Origin: Paraburkholderia sp. CNPSo 3274
GTDB taxonomy: Bacteria; Pseudomonadota; Gammaproteobacteria; Burkholderiales; Burkholderiaceae
DNA length: 64,000 nucleotides
Direction: 5' to 3'
Assembly: GCF_024206475.1 (NCBI RefSeq)
Contig: NZ_JAMBPR010000013.1
Span: 1 to 64,000, forward strand
The position numbers and the translations under genes are program-made. Below the pieces are notes generated by a model. The model made no database searches, was not told the origin of the DNA, and worked only from the letters and a program-made list of their open reading frames with translations. Positions 8,470-21,296 of this stretch are shown in pieces (positions within the stretch are counted from its first letter, which is position 1; each line of letters starts with the position of its first letter).

Positions 8470-9564
8470 ATGGTCCGCTCCACCGTTCTTTCTCCCGCTT
8501 CCGTTCCTGCCGCGACGCCCGGCGGCCAGGCGCCGCTCGCGCGCGCCGGCCGCACGACCCAGGTGGCGATCGTCGCGCTCCCGCCCGTTTCGATGTCGGG
8601 CGTGGGCCCGATTGTCGACGCGCTCAATCTCGCCAACGAGATCGACGGCCGGGCGCTGTATCGCTGGCAGATGTGTTCGTGGAACGGCCGCCCCGTGCCG
8701 CTCGCGGGCGGCGCGCAGTGGCCCGCCGACTGCGCGTTCGGCGACGCCGTTTCAGCCGACTGGCTCATCGTCGTCACCGAGCGCTACCAGCAGTTCGCCG
8801 ACTACCGGCTCTTTCTCGCGAGTCTCGCGCGCGTGGGGCAGCGCACGCCACTCGTCACGGGCATTCACCATGGCATCTGGTGGCTCGCGATGGCCGGACA
8901 GTTGCAGGGTTACCGCGTGGCCGCGAACTGGGAGACGTTCCAGCAGTTCGCCGAGCAGTTCGAGCGCACCATCGTCACGCAGCACATCTACGAAATCGAC
9001 CGCGACCGCGCGACTTGCGCGGGCGGCCAGGCCACGCTCGACTTCATGCTCGCAATGATCGGCCGCGACCACGGCCCGGAACTCGCCGAGCGCATTGCCG
9101 ACGCGCTGGGCGCAAGCACGTTGCGCAGCGGCGACGAGCGCCAGCGCATTCCGTTCGTGACCGCGCCCGGTGAGCGGCACCCGCGCCTGAACGACGCGCT
9201 CAAGCTGATGGAGGCGAATATCGAGGACCCGCTCACGACCGACGAGATCGCGAATCTCGTGGGCGTGTCGCGGCGGCAGCTCGAGCGGCTCTTTCGCCAG
9301 TACCTCGGCGCGATGCCGTCGAAGTACTACCTGGGCCTGCGCCTTGCCAAGGCGCGCTCGCAGTTGCAGCGCACCAGCAAGTCGGTGGTGCAGATCAGTC
9401 TCGCGTGCGGTTTTTCTTCGGCGGCGCATTTTTCGAATGCGTACCGTGAGCGCTTCGGCGTAACGCCGCGCGAGGACCGCCGCAACTGGATCGAGCGCCA
9501 GCACGGCGGGGCCGCCGCCGAGCCGCGCGCGGGCGCGCTCGTCGAGCCGCCGGAAGTTCAGTGA
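8470..9564 (+). CDS. GlxA-family AraC-type regulator (ArgR-like)
   Basis: A 364-residue regulator with an N-terminal DJ-1/PfpI-like (class I amidotransferase-like) domain (about residues 17-190) and a C-terminal AraC double helix-turn-helix (about 235-335; core DEIANLVGVSRRQLERLF). Pseudomonas ArgR, the arginine-responsive activator/repressor of aot and aru genes, has this architecture and the same place at the end of the transport operon. I infer that this protein controls the flanking transporter and AST operons in response to arginine. ATG at 8470 is chosen over an in-frame TTG two codons upstream. Confidence 0.85.
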   Translation: MVRSTVLSPASVPAATPGGQAPLARAGRTTQVAIVALPPVSMSGVGPIVDALNLANEIDGRALYRWQMCSWNGRPVPLAGGAQWPADCAFGDAVSADWLIVVTERYQQFADYRLFLASLARVGQRTPLVTGIHHGIWWLAMAGQLQGYRVAANWETFQQFAEQFERTIVTQHIYEIDRDRATCAGGQATLDFMLAMIGRDHGPELAERIADALGASTLRSGDERQRIPFVTAPGERHPRLNDALKLMEANIEDPLTTDEIANLVGVSRRQLERLFRQYLGAMPSKYYLGLRLAKARSQLQRTSKSVVQISLACGFSSAAHFSNAYRERFGVTPREDRRNWIERQHGGAAAEPRAGALVEPPEVQ

Positions 9565-9673
9565 ACGTAGCCGCGGCGCAGCAAGCGCCCGGACATTGCA
9601 GCTTCCGTACGAAAAAACGCGTCGCGCCTGCGCAAGACGTTTGCGCTCGGCTTGCCTACACTGCACAGGTGTC

Positions 9674-9707
9674 GACGGGACTTGGCGCTTGAGCGCTTAG
9701 TCCCGTC
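9674..9707. repeat. Inverted repeat upstream of astC
   Basis: Perfect 9-bp arms gacgggact (9674-9682) and agtcccgtc (9699-9707) enclose a 16-nt centre that is itself a partial inverted repeat (ggcgc ttga gcgct). There is no T run on either side, so it is not a standard terminator. It sits 88 nt before the astC start and could be an operator or an mRNA leader structure for the AST operon. Confidence 0.6.
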
Positions 9708-9794
9708 CCATGCAACGCTACTTGAGCGAAAGGGCGCCGCCCCGACGCACATTGACCCCGAATTCGACACGCACTGAGTAATAGAGGAATCGCC

Positions 9795-11012
9795 ATGAAC
9801 GACCAGACTGTGAGCCGCAAGACCTTCGACGAAGTGATGGTGCCGTGTTTCTCGCCCGCGCCGTTCGTGCCGGATCGCGGTGTCGGCTCGCGCGTGTGGG
9901 ACACCGAGGGCCGCGATTACATCGACTTCGCGTGCGGCATCGCCGTGACCTCGCTCGGCCACGCGCACCCGGAACTGCTGCGCGTGCTCGAGGAGCAGGG
10001 CAGCAAGCTCTGGCACATCGGCAACGGCTACACCAACGAGCCGGTGCTGCGCCTCGCACGCCAGCTCGAAGCACTCACGTTTGCCGATCGCGCGTTCTTC
10101 GCGAACTCGGGCGCGGAAGCCAACGAGGCGGCGCTCAAGCTCGCGCGCCGCGTGGCGTTCGATCGGCACGGCGCCGACAAGTTCGAGATCATCTCGTTTA
10201 CGCAGTCGTTCCACGGCCGCACGTTCTTCACCGTGAGCGTGGGCGGCCAGCCCAAGTATTCGGAGGGCTTCGGCCCCGTGCCGGGCGGAATCACGCATCT
10301 GGAGTACAACGACATCGAAGCGGCGAAGCGCGCCATCGGCGCGCAGACCTGTGCCGTGATCGTCGAGCCGGTGCAGGGCGAGGGCGGTGTGATTCCCGCC
10401 GATCCCGCGTTCCTGCGCGCGTTGCGCGAGGCGTGCGATGCGCACGGCGCGCTGCTGATTTTCGACGAAGTGCAAACGGGCGTGGGCCGCACGGGCCACT
10501 TCTACGCGTACGAAGATACGGGCGTCACGCCCGACATCCTCACGACGGCCAAGGCGCTCGGCAACGGCTTCCCGATCGGCGCGATGCTCACGACCGAGGC
10601 CATCGCCGCGCACTTCAAGGTGGGCGTGCATGGCACGACCTATGGCGGCAATCCGCTGGGCGCCGCGATTGCCGGCAAGGTGGTCGAGCTGGTGAGCGAT
10701 CCGGCGCTGCTGGCGGGCGTGCGTGCGCGGGGCGAAGCGATTCGCGGCAAGCTCGCGAAGCTCAATGAGCGCTTCGACATGTTCAAGGAAGTGCGCGGCA
10801 AGGGGCTTTTGATCGGCGCCGAACTGAATGCGCGCTTTACGGGCCGCGCCAAGGACTTCAATGCGGCGGCCGCGAATCGCGGCGTGATGATGCTGATTGC
10901 CGGGCCGGACGTGCTGCGCTTCGCGCCCTCGCTCATCATTCCCGAAGCGGACCTCGACGAAGGCTTTGCGCGCTTCGAGCAGGCCTGCGAAGACGTCATC
11001 GGCGCACGCTAA
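9795..11012 (+). CDS. astC: Succinylornithine/acetylornithine transaminase AstC (AruC)
   Basis: A 405-residue class III PLP aminotransferase with '[15 protein letters not shown]', '[13 protein letters not shown]' and the PLP-lysine region '[10 protein letters not shown]' (about residues 251-260). In the AST pathway it moves the amino group of N-succinylornithine to 2-oxoglutarate, giving succinylglutamate semialdehyde; the family also acts on acetylornithine. Its position at the head of aruF-aruG-astD-astB-astE decides the catabolic name. The start has a GAGGAA ribosome site. Cytoplasmic. Confidence 0.93.
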   Translation: MNDQTVSRKTFDEVMVPCFSPAPFVPDRGVGSRVWDTEGRDYIDFACGIAVTSLGHAHPELLRVLEEQGSKLWHIGNGYTNEPVLRLARQLEALTFADRAFFANSGAEANEAALKLARRVAFDRHGADKFEIISFTQSFHGRTFFTVSVGGQPKYSEGFGPVPGGITHLEYNDIEAAKRAIGAQTCAVIVEPVQGEGGVIPADPAFLRALREACDAHGALLIFDEVQTGVGRTGHFYAYEDTGVTPDILTTAKALGNGFPIGAMLTTEAIAAHFKVGVHGTTYGGNPLGAAIAGKVVELVSDPALLAGVRARGEAIRGKLAKLNERFDMFKEVRGKGLLIGAELNARFTGRAKDFNAAAANRGVMMLIAGPDVLRFAPSLIIPEADLDEGFARFEQACEDVIGAR

Positions 11013-11054
11013 ATCGTAACCCAGCCGCAACCCAGCGCACACACAGGATCGACG

Positions 11055-12130
11055 ATGCTATTCGTTCGCCCCGCCAGGCTTTCCGATCTCGACGCGATCG
11101 CCCACATGGCGCGCACCGCGCAGCCGGTGCTGCATTCGCTGCCGCATGACCGCGCGGCGCTGGAAGCGCGCATCGCGCTTTCAGAAGATTCGTTTCGCGC
11201 GGACGTGGACTTCCCCGGTGAGGAGTTCTATCTGTTCGTGCTCGAAGACTCCGCCACGGGGTGGCTCGTCGGCACCTCGAGCATCGTGGCGGCGGCCGGC
11301 TACGCCGAGCCGTTCTACGCGTTTCGCAACGACGCGCTCATTCATGCGTCGCGCGAACTGCACGTGAACCGCAAGATTCATGCGCTCACGATGTCGCACG
11401 AACTCACAGGCAAGAGCCGCCTCGCAGGCTTCTACATCGAGCCATCGCTGCGCGGCGACGCGGCCGCGCATCTCATGTCGCGCGCGCGCATGATGTACGT
11501 CGCGATGAACCGCCGGCGCTTCACGTCCGAAGTGTTCTCGCTGCTGCTCGGCGTGACCGACGAGACGGGCGCCTCGCCCTTCTGGGAGGCCGTGGGGCGC
11601 AAGTTCTTCGGGCGCGATTTCAAGGACATCGAACTGGCCTCGGGTGGACGCAGCCGCACCTTCATCGCCGAGGTCATGCCGGCTTATCCGCTCTATGTGC
11701 CTCTGCTGCCGGAGCACGCGCAGCGCGTGCTCGGCGAGCCCGATCCGAGTGCCTTGCTTGCTTACGAGATCCATCTGGAAGAGGGCTTCGAGCCGGATCG
11801 CTACGTCGATATTTTCGACGCGGGCCCGGTGCTGACCGCGCAGGTGGACCGCACGGCCTCGGTCGCCGGCAACGAGACGCGCACGGTGCGCGAAGTTGCG
11901 GGCGCAACGAACCTGGAAGGCGCGGCGTATCTGGTCGCGAGCCAACACGCGGGCGAGTTCCGCTGCGTGCTCGCGACGCTGCCTGAAAGCGAGAAGGGCG
12001 CGGGCATCATCGCCCCGCTCGACGCGAGCGCGCGCGCTGCGCTCGGCGTGCAGGACGGCGAGCCGGTGCGCTGTGCGCCGCTTTATCGCGCCACCCCGCA
12101 AACAGAGGACGCATATATGGGAGACGCACA

Positions 12131-12134
<4 letters not shown>
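11055..12134 (+). CDS. aruF: Arginine N-succinyltransferase, alpha subunit (AruF)
   Basis: A 359-residue AstA-family protein (GNAT-like fold). It shares its pattern with the next gene: N-terminal 'VRPARLSDLDAIAHMA', a central FYIEPSLRG segment, 'EVMPAYPLYVPLLPE' and 'DRYVDIFDAGPVL'. AstA transfers succinyl from succinyl-CoA to the alpha-amino group of arginine, the first AST step. Two tandem, divergent subunit genes (aruF and aruG) are typical of Pseudomonas and Burkholderia, whereas enteric bacteria have one astA. The stop overlaps the aruG start (ATGA). Confidence 0.92.
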
Positions 12135-14631
<2,497 letters not shown>

Positions 14632-14640
14632 GGAACGACG

Positions 14641-15981
14641 ATGCAAACCCTTGAAGCCAACTTCGACGGACTCGTCGGCCCCACGCACAACTACGCCGGG
14701 CTGTCGTTCGGCAACGTCGCCTCGCAGAGCAACGAGAAGTCCGTAGCAAACCCGCGCGCCGCGGCGCAACAGGGTTTGCGCAAGATGAAGCGGCTTGCCG
14801 ACCTCGGCTTCGCGCAAGGCGTGCTGCCGCCGCAGGAGCGGCCGTCCATGCGGCTGCTGCGCGAACTGGGCTTCGGCGGTAAGGATGCCGAAGCGATTGC
14901 GCGCGCCGCGAAAGACGCGCCCGAACTGCTCGCGGCGGCCAGCTCCGCGTCGGCCATGTGGACCGCGAATGCGGCCACGGTGAGCCCTTCGGCGGATACG
15001 CCTGACCGGCGTGTGCATTTCACGCCCGCGAACCTGTGCAGCAAGCTGCATCGCGCGATCGAGCACGAGGCCACGCGCCGCACGCTCGCCACGGTGTTCG
15101 CAGACCCGTCGCGCTTTGTCGTGCATGAGGCGCTGCCGGGCACGCCTGCGCTCGGCGATGAAGGCGCGGCCAACCATACGCGTTTTAGCGCGCAGTATGG
15201 CGAGCGCGGCGTGGAGTTCTTCGTGTACGGGCGCAGCGAATACCGTCGTGGACCGGAGCCCAAGCGCTTCCCGGCGCGGCAGACGTTCGAGGCGAGCCGC
15301 GCCATTGCGCAGCGCCACGGCCTGACCGATGCCGGCACGGTGTTCGCGCAGCAGAATCCGGACGTGATCGACGCCGGTGTGTTTCATAACGACGTGATCG
15401 CCGTGGGCAACCGCAGCACACTGTTCTGCCACGAGCGCGCGTTCGTCGACCAGAGGGCGGTCTACGACGAACTGCGCACGAAGCTCGCAGCGCGCGACGC
15501 GCCGTTCCACGTGATCGAAGTGCCCGAAGCGCGCGTGAGCGTGGCTGACGCGGTGTCGTCCTATCTCTTCAACAGCCAGTTGCTGAGCCGCGCGGACGGC
15601 ACGCAAATTCTTGTCGTGCCGCAGGAATGCCGCGAGAATCCGCACGTGGCGGTCTACCTCGACGAACTGGTCACGAGCAGCGGGCCGGTGGACGAAGTGC
15701 TCGTGTTCGACCTGCGCGAGAGCATGAAGAACGGCGGCGGTCCGGCGTGCCTGCGTCTGCGCGTGGTGCTCAGCGAGGAAGAGCGCGCGGCGACGGCGCC
15801 CGGCGTGTGGATGAACGACGCGCTCTTCACGCGCCTCGACGGCTGGATCGAGCGGCACTATCGCGACCGGCTCGCGCCGCAGGATCTGACCGATCCGGTG
15901 CTGCTCGTCGAGTCGCGTACGGCACTCGACGAACTCACTCAGATTCTCGGCCTCGGATCGCTCTATGACTTCCAGCGCTGA
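14641..15981 (+). CDS. astB: N-succinylarginine dihydrolase AstB
   Basis: A 446-residue protein with the AstB N-terminus ([20 protein letters not shown]) and the amidinotransferase-like fold. It hydrolyses N2-succinylarginine to succinylornithine, two ammonia and CO2. Length matches the family. An AAGGAA site precedes the ATG, 9 nt after the astD stop. The end overlaps the astE start by 17 nt. The gene order astD-astB-astE is as in Pseudomonas. Confidence 0.95.
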   Translation: MQTLEANFDGLVGPTHNYAGLSFGNVASQSNEKSVANPRAAAQQGLRKMKRLADLGFAQGVLPPQERPSMRLLRELGFGGKDAEAIARAAKDAPELLAAASSASAMWTANAATVSPSADTPDRRVHFTPANLCSKLHRAIEHEATRRTLATVFADPSRFVVHEALPGTPALGDEGAANHTRFSAQYGERGVEFFVYGRSEYRRGPEPKRFPARQTFEASRAIAQRHGLTDAGTVFAQQNPDVIDAGVFHNDVIAVGNRSTLFCHERAFVDQRAVYDELRTKLAARDAPFHVIEVPEARVSVADAVSSYLFNSQLLSRADGTQILVVPQECRENPHVAVYLDELVTSSGPVDEVLVFDLRESMKNGGGPACLRLRVVLSEEERAATAPGVWMNDALFTRLDGWIERHYRDRLAPQDLTDPVLLVESRTALDELTQILGLGSLYDFQR

Positions 15982-17017
15982 TCGCCCGCTCGAGGACTTT
16001 CTTGCGTACACGCTGGCGGGCGCGCGCCCAGCCACGCCCGAAGCGGCGCGCGGCGAATGCGCGGGCGGCGTGCGCTGGCAATGGCTCGACGAGGGCGTGC
16101 TGGAACTGGAACCGGCACGCGTTGACGATACGACGCGCAGCGTGCTGCTTTCGGCGGGCGTGCACGGCGACGAGACGGCGCCGATCGAACTGCTCTCCCA
16201 GCTCGTGGCCGACATTGCGGCGGGCCGCGCGACGCTAGCCTGCCGCGTGCTCGCGGTGCTCGGCAACGCAGGCGCGATGCGCGCTGGCGAGCGCTATCTC
16301 GACGACGACCTCAACCGCCTGTTCGGCGGCCGCCACGCACGCGTGCCGGCGAGCCGCGAGGCGCCGCGCGCCGTGGCGCTCGAAGCGGCGGCGCAGCGCT
16401 TCTTCGCGAAGGCCGCGAGTTCCGCCGATGCGCCATTCGCGCGCTGGCATCTCGACATGCATACGGCGATCCGCGCTTCGGCGTTCGAGCAGTTCGCGCT
16501 GCTGCCGCACACGGGCGAGCCGCCTGCCCGCGCGATGCTCGAATGGCTCGCCGACGCGCGCATCGCGGCCGTGCTGATCCACACCGAGAGGGGCGCAACC
16601 TTGTCGTCGTTCACGGCCGAGACGTGCGGAGCGCTCGCCTGCACGCTCGAACTTGGCAAGGTGCGTCCGTTCGGCCAGAACGACCTGGCGCGCTTCGCCG
16701 GTGCCGATGCCGCCGTGCGCCGTCTCGTGGCGGGGGGAATATCGTTGCCAAAGGGTGCGCAGATGCCGCGCATCTTCACGGTGATTGGCCAGATCACGAA
16801 GCAGAGTGCGGCGCTCAAGCTCAACGTGGCCGCCGACGTGCCCAACTTCACCCCGTTCCAGCGCGGCGAGGTGCTGGCGGAAGACGGCGCCTACCGCTAC
16901 GTGGTGCAGCACGACGAGGAGCGCATCGTGTTTCCGAATCCCGGCGTGAAGCCTGGCTTGCGCGCGGGCCTGCTCGTCGTCGATACGACCCGGGAGACGC
17001 TCGCCGCGCTCGCCTGA
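15965..17017 (+). CDS. astE: Succinylglutamate desuccinylase AstE
   Basis: A 350-residue zinc hydrolase of the AstE/aspartoacylase family. Zinc motif [11 protein letters not shown] (His61 and Glu64 region) and the third ligand in 'HLDMHTAIR' (about residue 164) are visible. It cleaves N-succinylglutamate to glutamate and succinate, the last AST step. The ATG at 15965 lies inside the astB 3' end (17-nt overlap). A 216-nt gap separates it from the binding-protein gene. Confidence 0.93.
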   Translation: MTSSADRPLEDFLAYTLAGARPATPEAARGECAGGVRWQWLDEGVLELEPARVDDTTRSVLLSAGVHGDETAPIELLSQLVADIAAGRATLACRVLAVLGNAGAMRAGERYLDDDLNRLFGGRHARVPASREAPRAVALEAAAQRFFAKAASSADAPFARWHLDMHTAIRASAFEQFALLPHTGEPPARAMLEWLADARIAAVLIHTERGATLSSFTAETCGALACTLELGKVRPFGQNDLARFAGADAAVRRLVAGGISLPKGAQMPRIFTVIGQITKQSAALKLNVAADVPNFTPFQRGEVLAEDGAYRYVVQHDEERIVFPNPGVKPGLRAGLLVVDTTRETLAALA

Positions 17018-17233
17018 GCGCTTGCCGCGGCGGGGCGCCGGCGCCATCGCGGTACAATCGCTGCCCTCGCGGTTGCTGCGGCGCACCACACTCGGTGCGC
17101 GCGATTGAGCCGTGTGTTTGGAGCAGCGATCCTGCGCCGGCGCCAGGAAGCCTTTGTTTAGCGACGAATCGAACGACGAAGCGGTATGAAGGGGCTTCGC
17201 TGGCGCACCCAATCTGACTGGAATGAGACACTG

Positions 17234-18034
17234 ATGAAGAAGAACTGGAACAAGCTGGCAACGCTCGCATTCTGCGCGGCCGCCATGACGGCAGGCGCGG
17301 CAGGTGCCGCACACGCCGCCGATATCAAGGAAATTCGCTTTGGCGTGGAGGCGTCGTACGCGCCGTTCGAATCGAAGTCGCCCGCGGGCGAACTGCAGGG
17401 CTTCGATATCGACGTGGGCAATGCCGTCTGCGCGAAGCTCAAGGCAAAGTGCGTGTGGGTGGAAAACTCGTTCGACGGCCTGATTCCGGCGCTGCAGGCG
17501 CGCAAGTTCGCCGCGATCAATTCCGACATGTCGATCACGGACCAGCGCCGCCAGGCCATCGACTTCACCGACCCGATCTACGCGATTCCGAACCAGATGA
17601 TCGCGAAGAAGGGCAGCACGCTGCAGCCCACGCCCGAGTCGCTCAAGGGCAAGCACGTGGGCGTGCTCCAGGGCACGATCCAGGAAACCTACGCGAAAGC
17701 GAAGTGGGCGCCCGCGGGCGTGGACGTCGTGCCGTACCCGACGCAGGACCAGATCTACGCGGACCTCGTTTCGGGGCGCCTCGACGCCTCGTTTCTGGAC
17801 GCCGAAGCCGCTTCCAGGGGCTTCCTGAACAAGCCGCAGGGCGCGGCCTTCGCGTTCGCGGGCCCGCAGGTCGTGGACGTCAGGCTGCTCGGCGAGGGCG
17901 TGGGCTACGGTGTGCGCAAGAACGACGCGGCGCTCAAGGCCGCGCTGAACGGCGCGCTCAAGGACCTGAAGGCGGACGGCACGATCGACCGCATCGCAGC
18001 GAAGTATTTCGACGTGAAGGTCGTGCTCAAGTAA
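17234..18034 (+). CDS. Periplasmic basic amino acid-binding protein (AotJ/HisJ/ArgT type)
   Basis: A 266-residue ABC solute-binding protein. It has a signal peptide (MKKNWNK then a hydrophobic core, cleavage likely after AHA at residue ~27) and the family-3 segments 'FGVEASYAPFESKSP', 'GFDIDVGNAVCAKL' and 'SLKGKHVGVLQGT'. It should deliver arginine/ornithine to the permeases encoded at 6208-7624, 10 kb upstream. ATG at 17234 gives a canonical signal peptide, so it is preferred over an upstream in-frame start at 17186. The separation from the transporter genes suggests independent or higher expression. Confidence 0.9.
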   Translation: MKKNWNKLATLAFCAAAMTAGAAGAAHAADIKEIRFGVEASYAPFESKSPAGELQGFDIDVGNAVCAKLKAKCVWVENSFDGLIPALQARKFAAINSDMSITDQRRQAIDFTDPIYAIPNQMIAKKGSTLQPTPESLKGKHVGVLQGTIQETYAKAKWAPAGVDVVPYPTQDQIYADLVSGRLDASFLDAEAASRGFLNKPQGAAFAFAGPQVVDVRLLGEGVGYGVRKNDAALKAALNGALKDLKADGTIDRIAAKYFDVKVVLK

Positions 18035-18052
18035 TCGGCCCGTACCGATAGA

Positions 18053-18091
18053 CCGACCGGCTGGACGAAATCCAGCCGGTCGGTTTTTTTT
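18053..18091 (+). terminator. Strong intrinsic terminator after the arginine locus
   Basis: Perfect 13-bp stem, ccgaccggctgga (18053-18065) and tccagccggtcgg (18071-18083), loop cgaaa, then eight T residues. It lies 18 nt after the binding-protein stop. Confidence 0.95.
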
Positions 18092-18355
18092 GCGCCTTTG
18101 CTTCGGATTGCATATCAAATCGTTCGTGCGTCGAGCGGTAACGCTGTGCCGGCGACGGGCGGGGCACGGCAAAAACTACAAAAAATTCCCGCGGATCGCG
18201 CAGAACTTCATTTCCGCGCCTTACTTGCCAGGATAAAATCGAGGTAAGAAAGTGCCGCGTCCGGCGCGCCATGTGTGCGAAGCGCAAACGGTTGCGGCAT
18301 GCCAAGAAACAAGACCAGGGCGCCGCCATGCGCGCGGCGCCGCGCGGGGGACCCC
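18092..18355. other. Leader region of the first EAL-HDOD gene
   Basis: 264 bases between the terminator and the EAL-HDOD start. A TAAAAT box at 18234-18239, with a poor -35 candidate (TTCCGC, 16 nt upstream), may be the promoter. An in-frame upstream ATG at 18275 would add 27 Arg/Pro-rich residues and is judged not to be the start. Nothing else is evident. Confidence 0.45.
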
Positions 18356-19741
18356 ATGAGCTTCAACGCCGCAGACCGGCCGCAGACGACAGGAGTCGCG
18401 GGCAGCACGCAGCCGCCGGAACACGCCGGCCCGCCCATCGACGTGTATTTCGCGCGCCAGCCGATGCTCGACCGGGAGGGCCTCCTCTGCGCGTTCGAGA
18501 CATTGCCGCGCCTCGTGGACCGGCGCGAGAGCGCTGAACTCGGGCAAGAGGCCGAAGCGGCCGCCAAAGACCAGGCCTCGGGCCTGACGCCCAAACCTTC
18601 CGCCACGAGCTCCGCGCTCCTCAAAAGCTTCGCCGCGTCCGCCTTGCACGCCTCGCTTGCGGGCCATCCAGCCTGGCTCGACATGACGCGCGACGCGCTT
18701 TTTCACGACGGCCTGCTGCGTGTGAGCCCCGAGCGCGTCATGCTCGAGTTGCCCGTGAACATCGGCGCGGACCCGGATTTGATTGCGCGGCTCGTCGAGC
18801 TGCACCGTCGCCGCTACCGTTTCGCGCTCGACCATGTGTCGAAGGCGGATGAGTCGCTCGCGAAACTGCTGCCCTATGTGGACGCGATCAAGATCGATAT
18901 CCGCGAGATCGCGCCCACGGTGCTGCCGAAGTTCGTGAGCGTGATGAAGTCGGCGGGCAAGCTTCTCGTGGCCATGGGCGTCGAGACCCAGGAAGACTAT
19001 CAGCGCGCGCACGACCTCGGCTTCGACCGCTTCCAGGGCTACTTCTTTGCGAAACCGCACGGCGGCGCGCGCCGCTCCAGCGCGCCGCGCCAGGCGCTGC
19101 TGACCCTGCTGCATCTGCTTGCGGCCGAGCCCACCGTCGCGCAGCTCGAAGCGGAGCTGAAGCTCAACCCCGTGCTCGTGATGCATCTGATGCGGCTTGC
19201 CAACTCGGGAAGCATGAACATCGGCCGCAAGGTGACGACGCTGCGCGAGGCGATCAATGCGACTGGCACGAACGCTATCGCGCGCTGGACGCAGCTGCTG
19301 CTGTACGCGGACGGCCGCAAGATCGCCGCCGAAGACGACCCGCTGCTGCAACTCGTGGCGACGCGTGCGCGCTTCATGGAAACCGCGGTGACGCAGCTCG
19401 CCCACGCGCACCTCGAAGAGGAAGACGCGGCGTTCCTCGTGGGGGTGTTCTCGTTCGTCGAGGCGGTGTTCGGCGGCCCGCTCGAAAGCACGCTCGAAGT
19501 GCTCACGCTGGCCAAGCCGATCCGCACGGCGATCGTGAAGCGCGAGGGCGCGCTCGGGAGGCTGCTCGAACTTTCCGAGGCGCTGGAGCGCGCAGACTGG
19601 GCCCGCGTCGATGCACTGTGCGCGCAACTCGAGCCACTCGACGCCGCGACGGTCGCGGCTATCTCGCTCACGGCCGCGGAATGGGCGGGCACGTCCGGCC
19701 GCGACGCGGAAGACGAGGGGCTGGAACGGATCGAAGATTGA
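18356..19741 (+). CDS. EAL-HDOD (YuxH-type) signalling protein, degenerate EAL
   Basis: A 461-residue protein: an N-terminal degenerate EAL domain (about residues 25-245) and a C-terminal HDOD domain (about 250-440). Starting motif YFARQPMLDREG matches the YuxH family. Catalytic positions of EAL phosphodiesterases are altered: EAL reads ETL, the Asp-Asp motif reads DH, and the AEGVE Glu is replaced (VAMGVET). It is therefore likely a c-di-GMP-independent or binding-only regulator; HDOD domains are non-enzymatic relatives of HD hydrolases. ATG at 18356 has a ggggga site. It is the first of four neighbouring genes with EAL, GGDEF or HDOD domains. Confidence 0.85.
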   Translation: MSFNAADRPQTTGVAGSTQPPEHAGPPIDVYFARQPMLDREGLLCAFETLPRLVDRRESAELGQEAEAAAKDQASGLTPKPSATSSALLKSFAASALHASLAGHPAWLDMTRDALFHDGLLRVSPERVMLELPVNIGADPDLIARLVELHRRRYRFALDHVSKADESLAKLLPYVDAIKIDIREIAPTVLPKFVSVMKSAGKLLVAMGVETQEDYQRAHDLGFDRFQGYFFAKPHGGARRSSAPRQALLTLLHLLAAEPTVAQLEAELKLNPVLVMHLMRLANSGSMNIGRKVTTLREAINATGTNAIARWTQLLLYADGRKIAAEDDPLLQLVATRARFMETAVTQLAHAHLEEEDAAFLVGVFSFVEAVFGGPLESTLEVLTLAKPIRTAIVKREGALGRLLELSEALERADWARVDALCAQLEPLDAATVAAISLTAAEWAGTSGRDAEDEGLERIED

Positions 19742-19805
19742 GCGGGCGGGGCGGTGCCGCGAAGGGATGCGGTGCGCCCCAGCTCAGTTGAGACTCAGTC
19801 GAGCG

Positions 19806-21257
19806 TCAGGCAGTCTGCGCAACGGGCGTGAAGAAGCGCGCGAGTTGCTGCGCGAGATCGTTCAACGCGCTCATCTCTTTCTGTGAAATGCGGCGCGGCT
19901 CCTGGTTCACGAGCCAGTCGCCGTACATCAGCGCAACGGGCTCGACGCCAGGCGCGCCCACGGGCAGCAGGACGAACGCGCGCGCGTCGTCGAAGCTCGA
20001 GCGATACCAGCCGGGCAGCCGCGCGAGAATCTTCGCATCGCGCGCATTCTCGATGAAGATGCCGACCTTGTTCGCGATGGCGAGGTGAAACACGTCGGGC
20101 TGGAACGCGGCGGAAAACGAGAGCTTGGGCAGCACATCGCCCATATGCGGGCCGAAGCCGTGCTGCGCCTCGAACATGTTCGCCCCGCGTCGCACGAACA
20201 CCACGCTGCGTGCGAAGCCCAGGCCCGCGAGCACGGTTTCGGTTGCGAGTGTAAGGGCGGTGCTGAGTGCGCTGTCGGCCGGCAGCGCGCGCAGATCCTC
20301 GACGCCGGCCGCAATGCGCGCCTCGGGATCGAGCGCTTCGCGGGCGATGGCGTCGGCGTTGGCGCGCAATTCGACGATTTCGCGCATGACGCCGTCTTCG
20401 GCTTCCTCGCGCGCGAGCGCGAGGCTCATCTGCACGAGCACATCGGCATCGGTCGAGAGCGCGCGGCCGTAGTGCTGCGCAAGTTCGGCGATATGCGTCT
20501 CGCGCATCTCCTCGGAGAGGCCCGCCGTGGTCAGCACGCGCGCGACTTCAGTCGAATAGTTGGTGATGGCGCGCAGCCACTGCACGTCGCGCGGTTCCTT
20601 GTCGGCCGGGTCGTAGTGGCGCATGCCCGCACGGATCGTGTCGGGCAGGCGCCAGCGCGTGGCGGCTTCGAGGCCGAGCTCTTCGAACGTGACGCCGAGC
20701 ACTTCGAGGCAGGCCTCGTCGTCGCTCGAGCCTTCTGCGATCTCGCGGCGGATCTGGTCCCACTCGGGTTCGAGATAGAACACCACGAGCAGCTTTCCCA
20801 CCTGGCGCATGAGCGTGCAGACCACGGCCTCTTCGCCCGCGCGCAGGTCGCCGTGCTCGGTGAGCTTGCGCGCGACGCAGCCCGAGAGCATGGTGCGGTT
20901 CAGTTCGAGCTTGGCGTCGATGCGGCGCGGCGCGCTGTGGTGAAAGTGATCGACGATCTTCAGGCCGACGACGAGATGGCCGACCGCGTCCATGCCAAGG
21001 ACCATCAGCGCGCGCGTGACGGTCGTGATGTTGCCGCCGAACGCCATGTACATGGCCGAATTCGCGAGACGCAGCACTTTTTGCGTGAGCGCGAAATCCG
21101 AGAGCACGACCTTCACGAGCGCGCTGAAATCGTAGTCGTCATTCGTCATCGCCGCGACCGTGGTGCGCAGCGATTGTGACAGCAAGGGGAAGTCCCCGCG
21201 TTCATTCATGCGGGCCCACAAGCGGTCTAGCAGGACGGCCTTTACCATCTGAACCAT
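19806..21257 (-). CDS. HDOD domain protein
   Basis: A 483-residue soluble protein. Residues ~15-215 form an HDOD domain (SDFALTQKVLRLANSAMY, ITTVTRALMVLGMDAV). The C-terminal half (about 310-475) has the look of a GAF-like sensor (RSVVFVRRGANMFEAQHGFG... ARAFVLLPVGAPG). HDOD-only proteins are regulatory scaffolds in chemotaxis, motility and c-di-GMP pathways; no ligand can be named here. It lies 39 nt downstream of the GGDEF-EAL gene in the same direction, so the two are probably one operon. Alternative starts exist at Met4 and Met17. Confidence 0.85.
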   Translation of the reverse strand: MVQMVKAVLLDRLWARMNERGDFPLLSQSLRTTVAAMTNDDYDFSALVKVVLSDFALTQKVLRLANSAMYMAFGGNITTVTRALMVLGMDAVGHLVVGLKIVDHFHHSAPRRIDAKLELNRTMLSGCVARKLTEHGDLRAGEEAVVCTLMRQVGKLLVVFYLEPEWDQIRREIAEGSSDDEACLEVLGVTFEELGLEAATRWRLPDTIRAGMRHYDPADKEPRDVQWLRAITNYSTEVARVLTTAGLSEEMRETHIAELAQHYGRALSTDADVLVQMSLALAREEAEDGVMREIVELRANADAIAREALDPEARIAAGVEDLRALPADSALSTALTLATETVLAGLGFARSVVFVRRGANMFEAQHGFGPHMGDVLPKLSFSAAFQPDVFHLAIANKVGIFIENARDAKILARLPGWYRSSFDDARAFVLLPVGAPGVEPVALMYGDWLVNQEPRRISQKEMSALNDLAQQLARFFTPVAQTA

Positions 21258-21296
21258 GTCAATTTCGCGAAAGCCCTGCTGTTTGCGATGCCCGCA

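Noticed and set aside
16235..18172. A 645-codon minus-strand frame over astE and the binding protein gene
   Set aside because: Same reason: antisense to well-identified genes and lacking protein-like composition.
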